Source of the DNA: CAVVNP01 sp963800235
Lineage (GTDB): Bacteria; Actinomycetota; Acidimicrobiia; Acidimicrobiales; Iamiaceae
Length of the DNA: 64,000 bases
NCBI GenBank assembly: GCA_963800235.1
Contig: CAWDAD010000001.1
Location: 1,054,001-1,118,000 of the forward strand
Reading direction: 5' to 3'
Part shown: positions 37,855 through 46,072 of the stretch, in pieces
Numbering within the stretch: the first letter of the stretch is position 1
How the letters are laid out: every line of letters starts with the position of its first letter
Notes under the pieces: generated by a model
The model's database searches: none
What the model saw: only the letters and a program-made list of their open reading frames with translations
Told to the model about the DNA's origin: nothing
Made by a program: the position numbers and the translations under genes

Positions 37855-38831
37855 ATCGTGCAGCCTGATTTGGCGCAGCCCTGAACGGGCGACGTGCCGC
37901 TCGAAGCGGCGCGAGAAGTGCTCGGGGTGGGCTGGCATGCCGGTGATGTCGGCGAAGACCAGGTCGTGATCGGCGAAGCCGGCGCCCATGGCCAGCCGCT
38001 CGGCGGCGGTGCGCTTCCGCCATGCACGCAGGGCAGCGACGGTCGAACGGTCGAGGTCGATGCGCTCTTCGTCCGCGCCGCCACGTGGATTCCGTGCTCG
38101 ATCGACGTGATCGTCTGGCGGATCGAGGCGGTGCCGGCATCGAGGTCGACGTCGGACCAGCGCAGCCCCAGTGCCTCACCGCGCCGGCACCCGGTCGTCG
38201 GCATGAACAGGCAGGCCGTCCAGTCGCGATGCTCCCGCTCGGCGTCGAGGAAGGTGCCGAGCTCGGCGGCCGTCCACGTCGTCATCTCCCGAGCCCGTGC
38301 GTCGGCGGCGCGAGGCGGCTCGGCGAGCGTCGACGGCGAGCGGACGATGCGCCCCCACCGCACCGCGTCGCCGAGTGCCTTGCCGAGGATGACGTGGACG
38401 TAGCGGATCGACCTGGCCGAGAGGCCGCCCGCCCGTCCGTCCGCACGCCCACCGTCGGCGGCGAGCTCGGCGTACAGGCGGTTCAAGTGCGCCGGGTCGA
38501 GCTGCCGGAGCTAGATGCCGCCAAGCGTCGGGATCACGTGCAGCGTCAGCGTGCGCCGGTAGCTCGCCCAGGTGCTCGGCTGCAGGCTGCCGCGCACCGC
38601 CGGGAGCCAGTCGTCGACAAGGTAGGCGGCGAGCGTCTGGCGAGCCGGCGCCACGTAGGCGCCCTCGACCACCGACACCCGGAGCGCGTCGAGCGCCTCC
38701 TGCGCCGCCTTCTTCGTCGGGAAGCCTCGCCGGCGAGCCTGCCGGCGCCGACCATCGGGGGCAGGCGTCAGCTCGGCAACGAAGCTCCACGTGCCGGTCT
38801 TCGGGTCGCGGCGTGGTGCGGCGCTGCTCAT
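37645..38831 (-). pseudogene. Tyrosine recombinase/integrase, inactivated
   Basis: The N-terminal AP2-like and SAM-like core-binding segments run from ATG 38831 (FVAELTPAPDGRRRQARRRGFPTK, then LAAYLVDDWLPAVR). A TAG stop interrupts the frame at 38511-38513 right after TLGGI, and the same frame resumes with LRQLDPAHLNRLYAEL. A further frame change at about 38070 separates IHVAARTKS from ERIDLDRSTVAALRAW. All catalytic residues remain recognisable: Arg in TGCRRGEALGLRW, HDLRHTWA, and the Tyr in LGHSSIGVTLDLYSH. The two lesions make it a decayed phage- or ICE-type integrase. Its ATG overlaps the upstream gene's stop. Confidence 0.85.
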
Positions 38832-39130
38832 TGGTCGTATTCCAGGGTCGGACGTGGATCACGCACTTGGCGAGCAAGGCCCAAGTCGTCGATCGGCAGC
38901 CCGAAGGTGATCGCCGCCTGCGCCGCCTTCGCCTCGGCCAACCGGCGCTCCGCCGCCGCCCGCGCCTGCGGCGACGAGCCGCCATGCACCCGACAAACCC
39001 GCTGACCCTGCATCGCCCAGCACCCGCACGGCTCGCCATCCGACCGGCGCGCCTGGCACCGCTTCGATTCGAGCACGGCTTCATGGGTCGACCGGGGCGA
39101 GGGTGCTCCGTGGGTGCGCTCGGGCGTCAT
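38828..39130 (-). CDS. Small HGG-motif protein of mobile element
   Basis: 100 residues. A cysteine cluster (KRCQARRSDGEPC...VCRVHGGSSPQ) is a short knuckle with the HGG-SPQ motif common in actinobacterial phages and integrative elements, where it often sits near packaging or integration genes. ATG 39130 follows CCAGGAGG, an excellent Shine-Dalgarno; an ATG ten codons upstream is weaker. Its stop overlaps the integrase ATG by 4 bases. Role unknown. Confidence 0.7.
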   Translation of the reverse strand: MTPERTHGAPSPRSTHEAVLESKRCQARRSDGEPCGCWAMQGQRVCRVHGGSSPQARAAAERRLAEAKAAQAAITFGLPIDDLGLARQVRDPRPTLEYDQ

Positions 39131-39154
39131 GTCGGTGGCCTCCTGGCCGGTCAG

Positions 39155-39290
39155 TTCCATGGCGCCGCCTTGGAGAGCAGCAGCCGGCAGTCGGGGTCGT
39201 GGGCGATGTCGCCTCGGTAGAGGCGGGGGGCGTCTTCGGTGACCTCCGTGCCGACATCGAGGCGTGGGCCAAGGCGACCGGGCGCGCCTG
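39155..39290 (-). pseudogene. 5'-truncated small ORF fragment
   Basis: One minus-strand frame between 39290 and 39155 reads a plausible protein end (RLDVGTEVTEDAPRLYRGDI then HDPDCRLLLSKAAPWN, stop) but has no start codon downstream of an in-frame TAG near 39297. It overlaps the upstream possible start of the HGG gene. Probably the leftover end of another mobile-element gene. Confidence 0.35.
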
Positions 39291-39346
39291 ATCGCTACGC
39301 TCGCTGGTGCGGCGCTCGAGGCGGGCGGCGCGGGAGGGGGAGCACG

Positions 39347-39937
39347 ATGCGTCGAGTGGTGATCGTCACCTTGGCGGCCGTGATGCTGGCGAGCTGCGGC
39401 GGAGGCGGATCCAGCAAGAGCGCTGTGGCATCGGACTCGGCACCAACCACGAAGGCCACGACGACCTCGACATCGACGACGACCGACGCGAAGGCTGGAT
39501 GCCTGGCGGCGATGCGCAAGGTGCCGAGCCCCCCGAAGGCGCCCGATCTCGCCCCGACCCTCGAGGTGTGCCGAACGATCGGGGAGTGGGTCAACGCCGG
39601 GAAGAAGGCCCACATCTACTTCGGGTACGGGCCGCTCCCGGCCCTGATCGACGTGTGCCACCAGGCTGGCTCGGACAGCCGGCTGTGCATCGACGCCCGC
39701 GAGCAGATCCCACCCTCGTCGACCACCACGACGACGACCACGGTGCCGGCTCTGCTCGGCCTCCGGCGTCGGGCAGCGGGGTCAGCGCAGTTGAGGTTCT
39801 CCAGCGACCGCAACTGCGCCGTTCAGTCGACGGCGACCGGAGCCGGCTGGGGCCGCTCCCCGGCACGCACGGCGACCCGGTCCGACGCTCGGAATCCACC
39901 CATCGGGCGATGTCCCCGGGCCGATGGGCAGGGGTAG
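39347..39937 (+). CDS. Putative lipoprotein with Thr/Ser linkers
   Basis: 196 residues from ATG 39347, after GGGAGGGGGA. The signal sequence ends VMLASC, a lipobox with Cys near residue 17. Thr/Ser-rich linkers flank a domain with four cysteines (CLAAMRKVPSPPKAP..., VCRTIGEW..., VCHQAGSDSRLC). After the second poly-Thr run the sequence becomes Arg-rich and crosses an inverted repeat (39785-39819), so the true end may have been altered. It lies at the edge of the element remnant. Function unknown. Confidence 0.6.
   Translation: MRRVVIVTLAAVMLASCGGGGSSKSAVASDSAPTTKATTTSTSTTTDAKAGCLAAMRKVPSPPKAPDLAPTLEVCRTIGEWVNAGKKAHIYFGYGPLPALIDVCHQAGSDSRLCIDAREQIPPSSTTTTTTTVPALLGLRRRAAGSAQLRFSSDRNCAVQSTATGAGWGRSPARTATRSDARNPPIGRCPRADGQG
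39785..39819. repeat. Degenerate copy of the palindromic element (hairpin)
   Basis: GCGCAGTTG at 39785-39793 and CAACTGCGC at 39811-39819 are perfect 9-base inverted arms, matching the CGCAGTTG/CAACTGCG stem core of the copy at 44939. The loop differs. It lies within the 3' part of the lipoprotein frame at 39347-39937. Confidence 0.45.
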
Positions 39938-39976
39938 CGTACGGACGTTCCCCTGCGACGAACCGGGACGAGGGCC

Positions 39977-40351
39977 TTGGACCACGACGACCACATCGAT
40001 CTCGACGCGCCGCAGCCGGGCATGCGCTCGACCATCTCCGACACCGTCATCGACGGCGTCCGGGTGCCGCTCATCACCATCGCCGGCGAGCTCGACGGCG
40101 CGACCAGCCCCCGCCTGCGCGCCGCCGTCGTCGACCTGATGCCCACCGTCCCGCCCGAGGGCCTCGCCATCGACGTCCGCGACCTCACCTTCGTCGACTC
40201 GGCCGGGCTGGCGACGCTGCTCATGGCCCGCAAGCTGCTCGACGGCCGGCGGCTGCGGCTCGTCGGGGCGACCGGCCAGGTGCGCGACACCCTGTCGCTG
40301 ACCTCGATCGACGTCCTGTTCGAGCTGGTCGACGAGCCCCTCGCCTCCTGA
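39977..40351 (+). CDS. STAS-domain anti-sigma factor antagonist
   Basis: 124 residues from TTG 39977; an in-frame ATG at 40022 is the alternative. The STAS fold is shown by VPLITIAGELDGATSPRLRAAV and the phospho-acceptor motif LTFVDSAGLATLL near residue 75. Such proteins bind a serine-kinase anti-sigma factor when the Ser is unphosphorylated and release the sigma factor. No kinase or sigma gene lies next to it, so the partner is encoded elsewhere. Confidence 0.88.
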   Translation: MDHDDHIDLDAPQPGMRSTISDTVIDGVRVPLITIAGELDGATSPRLRAAVVDLMPTVPPEGLAIDVRDLTFVDSAGLATLLMARKLLDGRRLRLVGATGQVRDTLSLTSIDVLFELVDEPLAS

Positions 40352-40415
40352 CGCCACGGCCGGCCGACCCGAATCGGCTGGACCACCACCCGGTCGGTGG
40401 GTGAGCCTCGCCGCG

Positions 40416-41036
40416 ATGGCTCCCGACGACACGACCCGCTCCTACGACCGGGTCGCCGCCGACTACGACGAGCGCTTCGGCGACGAGCTGGTGGGCAAGC
40501 CGCGCGACCGCGAGCTGCTCGCCGCCTTCGCGGACGCGGTGGCCGATCCGGTGCTCGAGGTCGGATCGGGGCCGGGCCAGATCGGCGTCCACGTCGCCGA
40601 CCACGGCCGTCGGGTGGTCCCGTCGGACCGGAGCCTCCCCATGGCCGACCGCGCCCGCCGCCGACTCGGCTGCGGCCTCGTCGCCGACCTCCGGGCGCTC
40701 CCCGTCACCTCCGCCAGCGTCGGTGGGGTGCTGGCCTTCTACTCGCTCATCCACCTCGACCGCGCCGAGCTCGGCGGAGCGGTGGGCGAGCTGGCGCGGG
40801 TCCTGCGTCCCGGCGGGCGACTGCTGGCGACCGCCCACGAGGGCTCGGGCCTGATCGTCCGCACGGAGCTCCTCGGCCACACCCTCCCGTTCTCCGCCAC
40901 CCTCCTCACGCTGGACGAGCTGACCGCCGCCGCCACCGCCGCCGGGCTCGAGGTCACCCTGGCCGAGCGCCGGCCTCCCTACGCCGGTGAGGGCGACACG
41001 ATCCGCCTCGCGGTCGAGGCGCGGCGTCCCACCTGA
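40416..41036 (+). CDS. Class I SAM-dependent methyltransferase
   Basis: 206 residues from ATG 40416; GTG 40401 is an upstream option. The N-terminal TTRSYDRVAADYDERF and motif I PVLEVGSGPGQIGVHVA define a small-molecule class I methyltransferase, with a post-motif III ARVLRPGGRLLATAHEG. The substrate is unknown. It stands alone, convergent with the acetyltransferase gene at 41079. Confidence 0.88.
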   Translation: MAPDDTTRSYDRVAADYDERFGDELVGKPRDRELLAAFADAVADPVLEVGSGPGQIGVHVADHGRRVVPSDRSLPMADRARRRLGCGLVADLRALPVTSASVGGVLAFYSLIHLDRAELGGAVGELARVLRPGGRLLATAHEGSGLIVRTELLGHTLPFSATLLTLDELTAAATAAGLEVTLAERRPPYAGEGDTIRLAVEARRPT

Positions 41037-41078
41037 GGTCCCGATCGAGCTCGGCGCGCCGGCGCCGGCAGCATCCGG

Positions 41079-41618
41079 TCAGAGGTCGGCGGCGTCGAGC
41101 ACCCAGCGGGTCACCGGCTGGCGGTAGTTGATCGGCGCTGGAGCGGTGTGGTGGGTGAAGAGGTAGCGGAAGCCGGCGCGCTGCAGGGTCCGGTTGGGCG
41201 CCCGGTTGTAGGCGTTGGGCTCGCTGCAGATCCGCTGCAGCCGCAGGACCTCCACGACGTGCGCCGCCGACAGCCGCACCAGCGGTGCGCCCAGCCCCTG
41301 CCGGCGCCGGGCCGGGTCGAACACGTGCAGGTGCAGGAACGCCTGCTCACCGAACTCGATGCGGTCGACGCTGCTGTACCCGACGACCTCGCCGTCGACC
41401 TCCCACACCACCGCGTACCCCTCACGCCGGTCGAGCGGCCGGGCGTGGTCGACCTCGAACCAGCGCCGCCAGGTGTCGGCGTCCATCAGGCGGGACCGCG
41501 CCACCCCCATCCGGCTGAGCTCCTCGTCGGTCGCGGAGTGGAAGTAGTCGATGCGCAGCCCCACCTCGCCCAGCTCCATCGGCCGGACCGAGAGGCGGCT
41601 CACGTCGTCGGCGGGCAC
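41079..41618 (-). CDS. GNAT-family N-acetyltransferase
   Basis: 179 residues from GTG 41618. The acetyl-CoA motif is FLHLHVFDPARRRQGLGAPLVRL at about 93-115, followed by CSEPNAYNRAPNRTLQRAGFR, where an Asn-containing helix is typical of the fold. The acceptor is unknown. It shares the minus strand with the SRPBCC gene upstream and lies 53 bases before it. Confidence 0.85.
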   Translation of the reverse strand: MPADDVSRLSVRPMELGEVGLRIDYFHSATDEELSRMGVARSRLMDADTWRRWFEVDHARPLDRREGYAVVWEVDGEVVGYSSVDRIEFGEQAFLHLHVFDPARRRQGLGAPLVRLSAAHVVEVLRLQRICSEPNAYNRAPNRTLQRAGFRYLFTHHTAPAPINYRQPVTRWVLDAADL

Positions 41619-41671
41619 CCGACCAGTCTGGCGGCCGGGCTGGGGTGGTCAGGGCCTGGGGCGGTCCGGGG

Positions 41672-42106
41672 CTACGAGACCTCGGCGCCACCCTCGCAGC
41701 GCCGCTTCAGGCCCTCGCGCTCGAGCTTCAGGTAGCGCTCGGTCATCGGTCGGGTGAGCAAACCCATGGCGGCGCCGAGCACCCCCTCCTGGGCGAAGCG
41801 CTGGCGCACCCGGGACCGACCCTCGTCGAACGGCGCCACCTCGTGGGCGGCGGTGGTGATGGCGCCGACCGATCGGGTCTGCCAGGTCCAGCCCGCGCCC
41901 TCGTCGAGGGCGGTCACCTCCCACACCAGCTTGGGCAGGCGCGGCTGCTCGATCCGGAAGCGCCGACCCACCTCGAGCTCGGGCCCGTCGAGCGGTTCGA
42001 TCCGGCGCACCGACTCGGTCCAGTCCGGCCACCGCTCCACCTCGGCCCACACCGCCCACACGGCGGCAGCATCCACCTCGACCACCATCTCTCGCACGAG
42101 CTCCAC
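41672..42106 (-). CDS. SRPBCC-family polyketide cyclase/START-like protein
   Basis: 144 residues from GTG 42106. The pattern VDAAAVWAVWAEVERWPDWTESVRRIE near residues 10-37 is the family signature for a hydrophobic-ligand pocket; the C-terminal helix ends in ERYLKLEREGLKRRCE. Ligand unknown. It is divergent from the DsbA-like gene at 42169. Confidence 0.88.
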   Translation of the reverse strand: MELVREMVVEVDAAAVWAVWAEVERWPDWTESVRRIEPLDGPELEVGRRFRIEQPRLPKLVWEVTALDEGAGWTWQTRSVGAITTAAHEVAPFDEGRSRVRQRFAQEGVLGAAMGLLTRPMTERYLKLEREGLKRRCEGGAEVS

Positions 42107-42168
42107 GGCCCCGATGGTAGGGACCGGCGACGTTGCCGGTCGCCCGAATCGCCCGTAGACCGCAAGGC

Positions 42169-42801
42169 ATGGCTGACCTCGAGTTCTTCTGGGATCCCGT
42201 CTGCCCGTGGGCCTGGCTCACCTCGCGCTGGGTGGTGAACGTCCTCACCGAGCGCCCGATGGAGGTCGACTGGAAGTTCATCTCCCTCCGCATGGTCAAC
42301 GCCGACAAGGACTACGAGCGGGACTTCCGTCCCGGCTACGAGCGGGGCCACACCCGGGGCCTCGAGCTGCTGCGCATCGCCGCCGCCGCCCGCCAGGCCG
42401 TCGGTCCCGAAGCGGTGCTGCCGCTCTACACCGCCTTCGGCACCCGCATCCACAACCGGCGCGACGCCACGGCCTTCGACCAGCCCGATGCCGCCCGGGA
42501 GATCCTCGGCGACCTGGGCTACCCCACCGACCTGGTCGACGCGGCGTACGGCACCGATCACGACGAGGTCGTCCAGCAGGAGACCGACGAGGCGCTCGAT
42601 CGCTGTGGGGGCAACATCGGCACCCCGGTGCTCAGCTTCGCCCCACCGGACGGGCCGAGCTTCTTCGGCCCGGTGATCGCCAAGGCCCCGAAGGGCGCCG
42701 AGGCGCTCGAGCTGTGGGACGCCGTGCAGACGCTGGGCCAGAACCCCTGGTTCAGCGAGCTGAAGCGCTCGACCCGCAGCCGGCCCCAGTTCGACGACTG
42801 A
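42169..42801 (+). CDS. DsbA-family protein related to mycothiol-dependent nitroreductase (Rv2466c type)
   Basis: 210 residues. A thioredoxin fold with inserted helical domain. The N-terminal FFWDPVCPWAWLTSRW and the later PLYTAFGTRIHN, GTPVLSF and FFGPVIAKAPKGAEALELWD match the Rv2466c family that uses mycothiol for nitro-compound or disulfide reduction. Its active site is CPWA (C12-P-W-A15), whereas Rv2466c has CPWC as I recall, so the resolving cysteine is missing and a monothiol mechanism is implied. ATG 42169 follows AAGG. Confidence 0.88.
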   Translation: MADLEFFWDPVCPWAWLTSRWVVNVLTERPMEVDWKFISLRMVNADKDYERDFRPGYERGHTRGLELLRIAAAARQAVGPEAVLPLYTAFGTRIHNRRDATAFDQPDAAREILGDLGYPTDLVDAAYGTDHDEVVQQETDEALDRCGGNIGTPVLSFAPPDGPSFFGPVIAKAPKGAEALELWDAVQTLGQNPWFSELKRSTRSRPQFDD

Positions 42802-42878
42802 GCGCCCCGGCGCACCGGCGGTCGGGTGGGCCGGCGCCCCGGCGGTCGGGCCTGCCGACGACCCGTACCATCCGCCCG

Positions 42879-43157
42879 ATGGAGCTGGCCGACTTCCAGC
42901 GGCTCATGGCCGACACCTACGGCGAGCAGGACCGCGCCCGGGGCACCGCCGCCACCATCGCGTGGCTCACCGAGGAGCTGGGCGAGCTGAGCCAGGCGGT
43001 GCGGAAGGGCACGGTCGACCAGCAGCTCCACGAGCTGGGCGACGTCCTCGCCTGGCTGGCCAGCCTGGCCGAGCAGCTCGGCCTGTCGCTCGACGACGCC
43101 GCCCGCCGCTACGCCGACGGCTGCCCCCGCTGCGGCTCCACCCCCTGCTCCTGCTGA
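42879..43157 (+). CDS. MazG-like nucleotide pyrophosphohydrolase
   Basis: 92 residues. The all-alpha NTP pyrophosphatase fold is shown by TAATIAWLTEELGELSQAVRKG (EExxE metal motif) and ELGDVLAWLASLAEQLG (second ExxD motif). The C-terminus CPRCGSTPCSC adds a likely zinc knuckle often seen in actinobacterial members. It probably hydrolyses non-canonical or excess nucleoside triphosphates. ATG 42879. Confidence 0.88.
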   Translation: MELADFQRLMADTYGEQDRARGTAATIAWLTEELGELSQAVRKGTVDQQLHELGDVLAWLASLAEQLGLSLDDAARRYADGCPRCGSTPCSC

Positions 43158-43262
43158 ACCCGGCGGTCGGGTTCGTGGCGACCCGGACCGCCGGCCCCGC
43201 CCGTGCGAGATCATCCGATCGGTCGGCGACGCGCCCATCTGATCGGTGCTAGCCAAGCGACC

Positions 43263-44042
43263 GTGACTCGCGGCCGCTTCACGTCCTTCGACGGCACGAC
43301 CATCGCCTACCAGCAGTGGTCGCCCGCCGAGCCGGTTCCCGGCCGGCCACCGGTGATCCTGCACCACGGCTTCGCCGTCGACGGTGACGTCAACTGGGTC
43401 GACCCCGGGGTGGTCGAGCGCCTGCTCGACGACGGCTTCGAGGTCGTCGCCATCGACGCCCGCGGCCACGGGCAGTCCGACAAGCCCCACGACCCCGACC
43501 GCTACGGCGAGGACGCCATGTCCCTCGACGTCTCGGCGCTGGCCGACCACCTCGGCCTCCGGGAGTTCGACCTGGTCGGCTACTCGATGGGCGCCATCGT
43601 CTCGGTGGTGAACGCCACCCACGAGCCCCGCATCCGCCGCATGGTCATCGGCGGCGTGGGCGCCGGGGTCGTCGAGCTGGGCGGCGTCGACACCCGGGCG
43701 GTGAAGCCCGAGGACATCGTGGCCGCCCTCACCGCACCCGACGCCGAGCACGTCCGGGGACCCGGCAAGGCCTTCCGCCAGATGGCCGACGCCACCGGGG
43801 CCGACCGCCACGCCCTCGCCGCCCACGCCTCGGCGGTGCGCCAGGGGCCCATCGCCTTCGAGGACATCCGGGCCCGGGCCCTGGTCGTGGTGGGCGACGA
43901 CGACGACCTGGCCGAGCGGCCAGAGGTCCTGGCCAGCGCGGTCGGCGGCCAGCTGGTGGTGGTGGACGGCGATCACCTCACCGCGGTGGCCGACCCCCGC
44001 TTCGTCGAGGTGATCTCCAGCTTCCTCGCCGACGCCGACTGA
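43263..44042 (+). CDS. Alpha/beta-fold hydrolase
   Basis: 259 residues from GTG 43263; an in-frame GTG at 43203 would add 20 residues of poor similarity. Oxyanion segment LHHGFAVDG, then DARGHGQSDKP, nucleophile elbow VGYSMGAIVS (Ser near residue 110), acid in VVVGDDDDLAERP and His in VDGDHLTAV complete the triad. The substrate is unknown; esterase or lactonase activity is usual for this subgroup. Confidence 0.9.
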   Translation: MTRGRFTSFDGTTIAYQQWSPAEPVPGRPPVILHHGFAVDGDVNWVDPGVVERLLDDGFEVVAIDARGHGQSDKPHDPDRYGEDAMSLDVSALADHLGLREFDLVGYSMGAIVSVVNATHEPRIRRMVIGGVGAGVVELGGVDTRAVKPEDIVAALTAPDAEHVRGPGKAFRQMADATGADRHALAAHASAVRQGPIAFEDIRARALVVVGDDDDLAERPEVLASAVGGQLVVVDGDHLTAVADPRFVEVISSFLADAD

Positions 44043-44090
44043 CGGGCCCGCCCCGACGCCGCAGTCGAGCCCCGAGTCCACCGCTGTCCC

Positions 44091-44882
44091 GTGCCCGAGG
44101 GCCACACCATCCACCGCATCGCGCGGGACCAGACCACCGACCTGGCCGGTCGGCCCGTCTCGACCGACGCCGTGCAGGAGCGCTTCGCCGCCACCGCCGC
44201 CGCCCTCGACGGCGAGGTGCTCGAGTCGGTCGACGCCTGGGGCAAGCACCTGTTCCAGCAGTGGGCGGACGGCACCCTGCTGCACGTCCACCTGGGGCTG
44301 ATCGGCGCGTTCGTCCGCCGCCGGTCGCCTCCGCCCGGCATGGTCGGTCAGGTCCGCTTCCGCCTGGTCGGCGAGGAGCGCACGTGGGACCTGTCCGGCG
44401 CCATGCGCTGCGCCGCCATCGAGCCCGAGGAGCGGGACCGCATCGTCGACCAGCTCGGCCCCGACCCGCTCCGGCGACGGGCCGACCCGGAGCGCTTCTG
44501 GAGCAGGGTCCACCGCTCCGGCAAGCCGATCGGGGCCCTCCTGCTCGACCAGTCGGTCATCGCCGGCATCGGCAACGTCTACCGGGCCGAGCTGCTGTTC
44601 CTGATCGGCATCGACCCCCGTCGGCCGGGGCGGGACCTCACCCGCGACGAGGTCGACGCCCTCTGGGAGGAGGCCGTGCGCCAGCTGCGCCTGGGCGTCC
44701 GCCGGAACCGCATCGTCACCCGCACCCGCGAGGACCTGCCCGCCCCGCCGTCGACGGTCCGGCGGACCGACGCCGTCTACGCCTACCAGCAGGAGCGGTG
44801 CGTGCGCTGCGGCTCCGAGCTGCGGATGGAGCCGATGGGTGGCCGCCGCATCTGGTGGTGCCCCGTCCACCAGCCCCGCTGA
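44091..44882 (+). CDS. Fpg/Nei-family DNA glycosylase/AP lyase
   Basis: 263 residues from GTG 44091. After Met removal the N-terminus PEGHTIHR supplies the catalytic Pro and Glu. The helix-two-turns-helix is LDQSVIAGIGNVYRAELLF and the C-terminal zinc finger is C-x2-C...C-x2-H (CVRCGSEL, WWCPVHQ). PEGH rather than PELP at the N-terminus fits the Nei/endonuclease VIII branch, which removes oxidised pyrimidines. It ends 56 bases before a copy of the palindromic element. Confidence 0.92.
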   Translation: MPEGHTIHRIARDQTTDLAGRPVSTDAVQERFAATAAALDGEVLESVDAWGKHLFQQWADGTLLHVHLGLIGAFVRRRSPPPGMVGQVRFRLVGEERTWDLSGAMRCAAIEPEERDRIVDQLGPDPLRRRADPERFWSRVHRSGKPIGALLLDQSVIAGIGNVYRAELLFLIGIDPRRPGRDLTRDEVDALWEEAVRQLRLGVRRNRIVTRTREDLPAPPSTVRRTDAVYAYQQERCVRCGSELRMEPMGGRRIWWCPVHQPR

Positions 44883-44938
44883 CCCGCGGGCTCGGAGCCC
44901 CCCCCCGGCGACCCGGCCCCCCGGCGCCCGGCCCCGGC

Positions 44939-44987
44939 GAACTTGTCGCAGTTGTGGGCGTGGAGCCGGCGCAACTGCGACGAGTTG
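44939..44987 (-). repeat. Interspersed palindromic element, copy 3 (best hairpin)
   Basis: AACTTGTCGCAGTTG at 44940-44954 pairs with CAACTGCGACGAGTT at 44972-44986 over 15 positions with one T/C difference (G-U in RNA). It is close to the exact reverse complement of the copy at 47165-47213, including the central GTGGGCGTGGAGCC. It lies between convergent genes (Nei ends 44882, LLM ends 45071). Confidence 0.75.
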
Positions 44988-44995
44988 CCGGAGGG

Positions 44996-45070
44996 GGTCG
45001 GCGGTCGGCGGTCGGCGGTCGACGGTCGGCGGGTCGGCGGGTCGACGGTCGGCGGGTCGGGGGTCGGCGG
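44996..45070. repeat. GGTCGGC heptamer tandem array
   Basis: About ten imperfect copies of GGTCGGC/GGTCGAC in 75 bases directly after the palindromic element and up to the LLM oxidoreductase stop. It is non-coding in the likely reading. Replication slippage in GC-rich DNA is a sufficient explanation. Confidence 0.6.
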
Positions 45071-45952
45071 TCAGGAGGCGGCGCGGGCGGGTTCGAGGAT
45101 CTCGACCACGAGCTGGTCGAGCATCGAGCGCATGCCGTCGAGGTCGAAGGCCAGGCACACCACGACCAGCCGGTCGACGCCCAGCTCGACGTAGCGGGCG
45201 ACGTCGTCGTGCGAGGTGGGACGGAAGTAGGGGCACACGGTGAGCTGCAGGTCCGCGCGTGACCGTCCCTCGGCGTCGAGGGCGGCGTCGAGCTCGTCGA
45301 GGGCGCCGGGCAGCTCGTCGGCCGGGCGGTTGAAGGTGAACCAGCCCTGGCCGAGGCGCGCCGCCCGTCGCTTGGCCGCCGCGCTCTCGCCGCCGACGTG
45401 GATGGGCGGGTGCGGCCGCTGGATCGGCTTCGGGTACATGCGGCAGGGCGGCAGGTCGTACAGCTCGCCGTGGTGCTCGGACACGTCGTCGGTCCAGAGC
45501 GAGCGCATCACCGCCAGGTGGTCGTCGGTGCGGGCGCCCCGGCGCTCGAACGGCATGTCGAGCACCTCGAACTCCTCGCGCAGCCAGCCGACACCGACGC
45601 CGAAGTCGACCCGACCACCCGAGAGCACGTCGAGGTCGGCCACCTGCTTGGCGGTGTAGACGGGGTTGCGCTGCGGCACCAGGCAGATGCCGGTGCCGAG
45701 CCGCACCCGGTCGGTGACCGCGGCCAGGTAGGTCAGCGCGGCGAACGGCTCGAGCAGGCCGGTCTCGCCGCCTCCGGGGAACCGGCCGTCGGGCGAGTAC
45801 GGGTACTGGGAGGCGTAGTCGTCGAAGAGCACCACGTGCTCCGCCACCCAGATCGACTCGAACCCGCGCTCCTCGACGGCCGGACCCAGGGCCCGCACCA
45901 GGTCGGGCCGGGCGTTGCCGTTGCCGAGGGGGACGAAGACGCCGACGTCCAT
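45071..45952 (-). CDS. LLM-class, probably F420-dependent, flavin-type oxidoreductase
   Basis: 293 residues. A luciferase-like TIM barrel. VGVFVPLGNGNARPDLV at the start, IWVAEHVVLFDDY, LGTGICLVPQRNPVYTAKQVADLDVLSGGRVDFGVGVGWLREEFEVL and PIHVGGES are family signatures; the actinobacterial subgroup with this GVGVGW segment usually uses coenzyme F420. The substrate is unknown. ATG 45952 was chosen since the open frame upstream is antisense to the next gene. It is divergent from the alanine racemase-like gene. Confidence 0.9.
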   Translation of the reverse strand: MDVGVFVPLGNGNARPDLVRALGPAVEERGFESIWVAEHVVLFDDYASQYPYSPDGRFPGGGETGLLEPFAALTYLAAVTDRVRLGTGICLVPQRNPVYTAKQVADLDVLSGGRVDFGVGVGWLREEFEVLDMPFERRGARTDDHLAVMRSLWTDDVSEHHGELYDLPPCRMYPKPIQRPHPPIHVGGESAAAKRRAARLGQGWFTFNRPADELPGALDELDAALDAEGRSRADLQLTVCPYFRPTSHDDVARYVELGVDRLVVVCLAFDLDGMRSMLDQLVVEILEPARAAS

Positions 45953-46072
45953 GGTGCGCGCTCCTGGTCGGGGGTGGGTGGCAGCTGGCGCCGGGTCTAC
46001 ACGCGGCGGACCCGGCGCGCTGGCGGCGGGTCGGCTCCGAGCCAGCCGCCACCGGTCTGCCAACCTGGCGGG

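Noticed and set aside
38828..39130. Terminase small subunit
   Set aside because: The HGG-motif protein often neighbours terminase genes in phages but itself has only the Cys/HGG knuckle.
36653..39300. Direct repeat of the tRNA-Leu 3' end as second attachment site
   Set aside because: I scanned the region to about 39.9 kb and saw no copy of the tRNA 3' sequence longer than chance.
44996..45070. CRISPR-like array
   Set aside because: Repeat unit is 7 bases with no spacers; it is a microsatellite. No cas genes are present anywhere in the window.
42558..46052. Minus-strand open frame of over 1100 codons
   Set aside because: It is the LLM gene frame's neighbour read through antisense of five real genes; only shadow composition.
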